Source of the DNA: Desulfoprunum sp.
Lineage (GTDB): Bacteria; Desulfobacterota; Desulfobulbia; Desulfobulbales; Desulfocapsaceae
Assembly (NCBI GenBank): GCA_030696435.1
Contig: JAUYSF010000307.1
Location: 1 to 8,767, forward strand
Length of the DNA stretch: 8,767 nucleotides
Direction: 5' to 3'
In this document: in pieces, positions 5,548 to 8,767 of the stretch
Position numbering within the stretch: position 1 is the stretch's first letter
Layout of the letters: every line of letters starts with the position of its first letter
The notes under the pieces: model-generated
The model's input: the letters and a program-made list of their open reading frames with translations, nothing else
What the model was told of the DNA's origin: nothing
The model's database searches: none
Made by a program: the position numbers and the translations under genes

Positions 5548-7050
5548 ATGGCACTTACAATCAATACAAACGTATCATCATTAAATGCCCAAAGAAACTT
5601 AAGCAAATCACAGACAGACCTTTCCCGCTCCATGCAGCGACTCTCGTCAGGTTTGCGAATCAACTCAGCCAAAGACGATGCAGCAGGTCTTGCTATTTCA
5701 GACCGTATGACATCCCAGATCCGCGGCCTAAATCAGGCAGCACGTAATGCAAATGACGGCATTTCCCTAGCCCAGACGGCGGAAGGAGCACTCCAGGAAA
5801 CCACCAACATCCTGCAGCGTATGCGCGAACTGGCCATCCAGTCGGCAAACGACACCAATAGCGCCTCCGACCGGGCGTCTCTTCAGGCCGAGGTTAATCA
5901 GCTTCAGCAGGAAATGAGCCGGATTGCCAACAGCACCTCCTTTAATGGCAAAAATGTTCTGGATGGTACTCTGAATAATGCCCAGTTTCAGGTTGGTGCC
6001 AACGCCAATGAAACAATCGCCTTCTCCATTTCTTCGGCCAAGGCAGCAGATCTGGGTAACAACTCGTTATCATCAGACAATGCCACTGCAAATTTCAGTA
6101 TTGAGCATGCCACCAGTGCCGCGGCGGCCAGTTCAGCCAACGATGTGATAACACAGACCCTGACCATCATCGGTGAGGATACTGCAACCGCAGCGGTAAC
6201 CACTGCGGACAGCGCACTCACGATTGCTGCTGTAATCAATGCAGAATCCGCAATCACGGGTGTCACCGCTACTGCCAGGACTACTGCGACGCTGCAGACC
6301 CTGACATCTACCGGCGCAGTGAGCTTCTCTTTACAGGGCACCAACAGTACTGCTGTCACTATTACGGCTACGGTAGCAGCCCTCACAGACCTCTCTGAGA
6401 TCAGCAAGGCCATTAATCAACAAAGTGGTTCCACCGGTATTACAGCCAGTATTGCCAATAACATTATAACTTTGACCCAGGCCGAGGGTGAAGATATCAA
6501 GATCTCCGATTTCTATGGTGGCGGAGTTGCAACGAGTCAAGCAACAATCACTGTTACAGGCAGCGAGGCAGGTGGCATCGCCATTGGTGGTTCGGGATCC
6601 CTCGATTCCACCACAGTTGGTGGCGAGCTCACTTTTGATTCCAATTCAACCTTCAATATCAGCAGTTCAATCGCAGCCAGTGCGGGTTCCCTGTTCTCTA
6701 CAGGTGCAACTGTTGCCAATACAAGCAGCCTGGCCTCCATTGATGACGTGGATATATCTACCGTTACCGGTGCAGCTGATGCCATAAAATCTATTGATGG
6801 AGCCCTTGGCACCATTGACAGCATGCGTGGTGATCTTGGTGCAATTCAGAACCGATTCGAATCCACCATTGCCAATCTGTCCAATGTCTCTGAGAATCTC
6901 TCCGCTGCCCGCAGTCGAATACTGGATGCAGATATTGCCATGGAAACCTCAGCAATGACAAAAAACAATATACTGCAGCAGGCCGGTGTCGCTATTCTTG
7001 CGCAGGCCAATCAGACTCCGCAATTGGCTCTGCAGTTATTGCAGGGATAG
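5548..7050 (+). CDS. fliC: Flagellin (filament subunit)
   Basis: A 500-aa flagellin. The N-terminal D0/D1 region (1-165) begins [18 protein letters not shown] and includes [20 protein letters not shown] (31-50) and [14 protein letters not shown] (89-102). The latter corresponds to the site recognised by mammalian TLR5 in Salmonella-type flagellins, with its key Arg and Leu present. The C-terminal D1/D0 region (about 405-500) has [19 protein letters not shown] (456-474) and ends [12 protein letters not shown]. The central domain (about 170-400) is rich in Ala, Ser and Thr, lacks cysteine, and contains two degenerate flagellin IN-type repeats (about 203-258 and 259-322; [16 protein letters not shown] versus [16 protein letters not shown]). 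It is exported by the flagellar type III system. A strong SD, a sigma-28-like promoter and a closing terminator suggest a monocistronic, highly expressed gene. The Ser/Thr-rich surface domain is a plausible O-glycosylation target. Confidence 0.98.
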   Translation: MALTINTNVSSLNAQRNLSKSQTDLSRSMQRLSSGLRINSAKDDAAGLAISDRMTSQIRGLNQAARNANDGISLAQTAEGALQETTNILQRMRELAIQSANDTNSASDRASLQAEVNQLQQEMSRIANSTSFNGKNVLDGTLNNAQFQVGANANETIAFSISSAKAADLGNNSLSSDNATANFSIEHATSAAAASSANDVITQTLTIIGEDTATAAVTTADSALTIAAVINAESAITGVTATARTTATLQTLTSTGAVSFSLQGTNSTAVTITATVAALTDLSEISKAINQQSGSTGITASIANNIITLTQAEGEDIKISDFYGGGVATSQATITVTGSEAGGIAIGGSGSLDSTTVGGELTFDSNSTFNISSSIAASAGSLFSTGATVANTSSLASIDDVDISTVTGAADAIKSIDGALGTIDSMRGDLGAIQNRFESTIANLSNVSENLSAARSRILDADIAMETSAMTKNNILQQAGVAILAQANQTPQLALQLLQG

Positions 7051-7090
7051 ATATCAGCTGGAATCCACATCGCAATTCACACCTATATTT

Positions 7091-7139
7091 AAAAAAGAAA
7101 GCCTAGTGAGTTGAAATTCACTAGGCTTTCTTTTTTTTT
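7091..7139. terminator. Bidirectional intrinsic terminator between fliC and the minus-strand operon
   Basis: Arms 7091-7109 and 7118-7136 pair over 19 bases around the loop GTTGAAAT (7110-7117). The GC-containing core is GAAAGCCTAGTGA / TCACTAGGCTTTC. On the plus strand it is followed by an unbroken T-run (7131-7139) 40 nt after the fliC stop. On the minus strand the A-rich left flank becomes a U-rich tail for the operon ending at 7169. It insulates two convergent units. Confidence 0.93.
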
Positions 7140-7168
7140 GCCGGCAAACAATGAATGCTTGGTGCATT

Positions 7169-7948
7169 TTATCTCATTCGATGCAAAAATCCATCAGGTG
7201 CGACGGTGAGCAGCAATTTATGCTGAATTGATTTGTCAATTTCAAATTCCGTATGGGTTTTTAAAAATTCATGTACTGCTGTTTTTGGATTATCACCCGG
7301 CCCCCATGGTCTATCCGGGAACATTTCGGCAGGCATATCCTCAATGAGTGTATCAAAAACACAGCAATAGCTACCTACTGAAACAAGTGGCGTATATGCT
7401 TCTAATTCTGCCAGAACATGATTATGGGTGTGGTTTGCATCGAGACAGACCAGTATACAGTCATGGTTTTCCGCACGTTTGCACACCTCTTCAATCACCT
7501 CCGATGCAATGCTCGACCCTTGGATCATCTCTATTTTATGCGCCAGAGGATGGTTTTCTATTGCTTCCCGGTTGTGAGACCGAATATCAATATCTAAACC
7601 TAATACCCGCCGTTTGCCCGACATTGGATCAAGGACTGAACCGGAATTTACCGCATCGCAATAATCGAGCATTGTCAGCATAGAAGCACTCATGATCAAA
7701 GATCCACCATGGGCAATACCAGTTTCAATAATGAGATCGGGTCGAACCTGCCAGATTATTTCTTGCATAGCAATCATATCTTGAGGAATTTGAATTATTG
7801 GCCGACCCATATATCTAAAGTTATAAGAATATTTATATTGAGCGGCATCATGAATCCATTTGAGCGAGAGATCTTGCAAAGCCCTATCCTCTCCTATCCG
7901 CGATATATTTTCTTGCACTTCCTGTTCGAATTGTTCAATGCGATTCAT
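7169..7948 (-). CDS. CmcI-like cephalosporin hydroxylase / sugar O-methyltransferase family protein
   Basis: This 259-aa soluble protein has a Rossmann SAM-binding pattern: LIIETGIAHGGSLI (72-85, motif I) and VLGLDIDIR (115-123). CLDANHTHNHVLAELEAY (168-185) has the conserved Asp-x-x-His-Thr and EL of the CmcI/rhamnosyl O-methyltransferase family. It continues with GSYCCVFDT (192-200) and WGPGDNPKTAVHEFL (215-229). D170 matches a metal-binding Asp of CmcI; the usual Glu-Asp pair appears as F198-D199. Family members in polysaccharide loci are thought to O-methylate sugars, so methylation of a surface or flagellar glycan is more likely than antibiotic chemistry. GGAGGAGAT (7955-7963, read on minus) lies 6 nt before ATG and inside the upstream wbqC-like gene, with a 14-nt overlap. 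It is last in the operon. Confidence 0.85.
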   Translation of the reverse strand: MNRIEQFEQEVQENISRIGEDRALQDLSLKWIHDAAQYKYSYNFRYMGRPIIQIPQDMIAMQEIIWQVRPDLIIETGIAHGGSLIMSASMLTMLDYCDAVNSGSVLDPMSGKRRVLGLDIDIRSHNREAIENHPLAHKIEMIQGSSIASEVIEEVCKRAENHDCILVCLDANHTHNHVLAELEAYTPLVSVGSYCCVFDTLIEDMPAEMFPDRPWGPGDNPKTAVHEFLKTHTEFEIDKSIQHKLLLTVAPDGFLHRMR

Positions 7949-8657
7949 TTACCAATCTCCTCCAATCAACTGCTTCTGAACAAATATATCGAATCCCTTC
8001 TTTTCCATAATTGGCAATCAAATCAAGTCCACTGACATAAGGAGTGAATTCACCATGTAATTGGGAATAAGGACAACACCTGTACTTCATGTACCTTACA
8101 CTGATGCCATGTTTTTCAAATAAAGTATGATCTAGATATTTTAATGCACCTAGCCCGGTGATATAGGTCGTCCCCCCCAATCTTTTTACTATTTCCAGTA
8201 CTCTGAGACTGCTTGATCCTTCAATTCCCAACTCCTTTACATCAATAAATGATTTTGACTTATCCAAAGAAAAATATTTAATCAGTGACAAAAGAGAGGC
8301 TCGAGCCAGGGAACCAATATTGGGATATTCAATCGAATAAACATTACTCGCAATTTCCAATGCATCTTCGGCAAAACGAGCACCTTCAAAGCTTTTTTTT
8401 AATAACTCAATATGGTTGTCCCTCCAACTGCTTACCGGAGCAAATTCAACTTCGTCAATGCTCTGTCCCAACGATCTGTTCTTTAATGGCACAGTCATCC
8501 ATCGGACACCTTTTGCAGTTTTAATCTGTACTCTATTGACAAAACTGCCTTTTGAGAATTGAACATCATCGTAATGTACAAAACAATCTGCTAAGCTTAC
8601 CTGTTCCAGCATTCCAACCCAAGGGAATAGCATTGATTGTGAAATTACGACATTCAT
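7935..8657 (-). CDS. WbqC-family protein
   Basis: A 240-aa protein matching the WbqC-like family (PF08889 by recollection). It opens VVISQSMLFPWVGMLEQVSL (3-22), followed by ADCFVHYDDVQFSKGSFVNR (23-42) with the family's aD.fv..D..qf.k....NR pattern. W53 and P57 (RWMTVPLKN), W78, TYITGLGALKYLD (164-176) and HGEFTPYVSGLDLIANYGKE (201-220) follow. The biochemical role of the family is not well established; members sit in O-antigen and glycan loci. I chose ATG 8655-8657 rather than TTG 8658-8660 because AAGGAG (8663-8668, minus) lies 5 nt from it. The start overlaps the stop of the acetyltransferase gene (TGATG) and the end overlaps the CmcI-like gene by 14 nt. Confidence 0.88.
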   Translation of the reverse strand: MNVVISQSMLFPWVGMLEQVSLADCFVHYDDVQFSKGSFVNRVQIKTAKGVRWMTVPLKNRSLGQSIDEVEFAPVSSWRDNHIELLKKSFEGARFAEDALEIASNVYSIEYPNIGSLARASLLSLIKYFSLDKSKSFIDVKELGIEGSSSLRVLEIVKRLGGTTYITGLGALKYLDHTLFEKHGISVRYMKYRCCPYSQLHGEFTPYVSGLDLIANYGKEGIRYICSEAVDWRRLVNESH

Positions 8658-8767
8658 CAACTCTCCTTCATGGCGTCTAAAAACAACTCCATCAAGATTA
8701 TATCATGCCATGCGCCATCAATATATTTATGCTTTAAATACTTCCCGCACTGAATAAAACCAATTTT
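8657..8767 (-). CDS. GNAT-family N-acetyltransferase, C-terminal fragment
   Basis: The last 36 codons of a gene entering from the right edge, with stop TGA at 8659-8657. The peptide reads KIGFIQCGKYLKHKYIDGAW, then HDIILMELFLDAMKES. This is the closing beta-strand pattern of RimJ/RimL-type GNAT acetyltransferases: 'e.iGF...G...e......g..hD.ilMel'. PseH, the acetyltransferase of pseudaminic acid synthesis for flagellin glycosylation, ends the same way. With only 36 residues and no acetyl-CoA P-loop visible, I cannot separate it from other sugar or ribosomal-protein acetyltransferases. Its stop overlaps the wbqC-like start by one base. It is too short to be listed as an open frame by common length cut-offs. 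Confidence 0.72.
   Translation of the reverse strand, partial: KIGFIQCGKYLKHKYIDGAWHDIILMELFLDAMKES

Noticed and set aside
5988..6413. 141-codon minus-strand open frame inside fliC
   Set aside because: Antisense of the repetitive Ala/Thr-rich flagellin centre; no SD and low-complexity Val/Ala protein.
7154..7168. Small hairpin AATGC/GCATT after the terminator
   Set aside because: A five-base A+T-rich stem; not distinguishable from chance.
7348..8035. Plus-strand open frames opposite the CmcI-like and WbqC-like genes
   Set aside because: Antisense shadows of two genes with clear family motifs and SDs; no matching family or SD on the plus strand.
8658..8660. TTG start for the WbqC-like gene
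   Set aside because: It would leave only 2 nt between SD and start; ATG 8655-8657 has a normal 5-nt spacing.

Overview
The window is a late-flagellar gene cluster followed by the end of a surface-sugar or flagellin-modification operon. Gene content, RBS style and base composition suggest a Gram-negative Desulfobacterota (deltaproteobacterium)-like organism. That placement rests on general resemblance only, and I cannot name a genus.

Layout, plus strand. The 3' end of a FlgJ-type rod-binding protein gene (2-175) is followed by a 458-nt non-coding stretch. This holds CGATNN-type hexamer repeats in inverted arms (209-236 / 311-350), a 17-bp inverted repeat (480-532) and a strong FliA/sigma-28-type promoter (532-559). 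From that promoter runs a tight block: an unrecognised conserved-type protein (634-1221), flgM (1230-1517), flgN (1520-1876), flgK (1880-3292) and flgL (3355-4386). After flgL comes a 30-nt palindromic repeat, a near-consensus sigma-70 promoter (4455-4483), and the overlapping pair csrA-fliW (4574-5232). A second copy of the same palindrome follows fliW. A 315-nt regulatory region then leads to a 500-aa flagellin gene, fliC (5548-7050). It has a sigma-28-like site, a possible sigma-54 site, palindromes and a strong SD. A 19-bp-stem bidirectional terminator closes fliC.

Minus strand, converging on fliC: the 3' end of a GNAT acetyltransferase gene (8657-8767), a WbqC-family gene (7935-8657) and a CmcI-like methyltransferase/hydroxylase gene (7169-7948). 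They overlap one another and are visibly richer in A+T than the flagellar genes.

How they work together: FlgM restrains sigma-28 until the hook-basal body is complete. FlgN escorts FlgK and FlgL, which form the hook-filament junction on which FliC polymerises. CsrA and FliW probably tune flagellin translation through the CsrA/FliW/flagellin partner switch known from Bacillus and Campylobacter. The minus-strand operon may build or decorate a sugar, possibly one placed on the Ser/Thr-rich flagellin. The order flgM-flgN-flgK-flgL-(csrA/fliW)-flagellin matches the Bacillus subtilis late cluster except that csrA and fliW are swapped.
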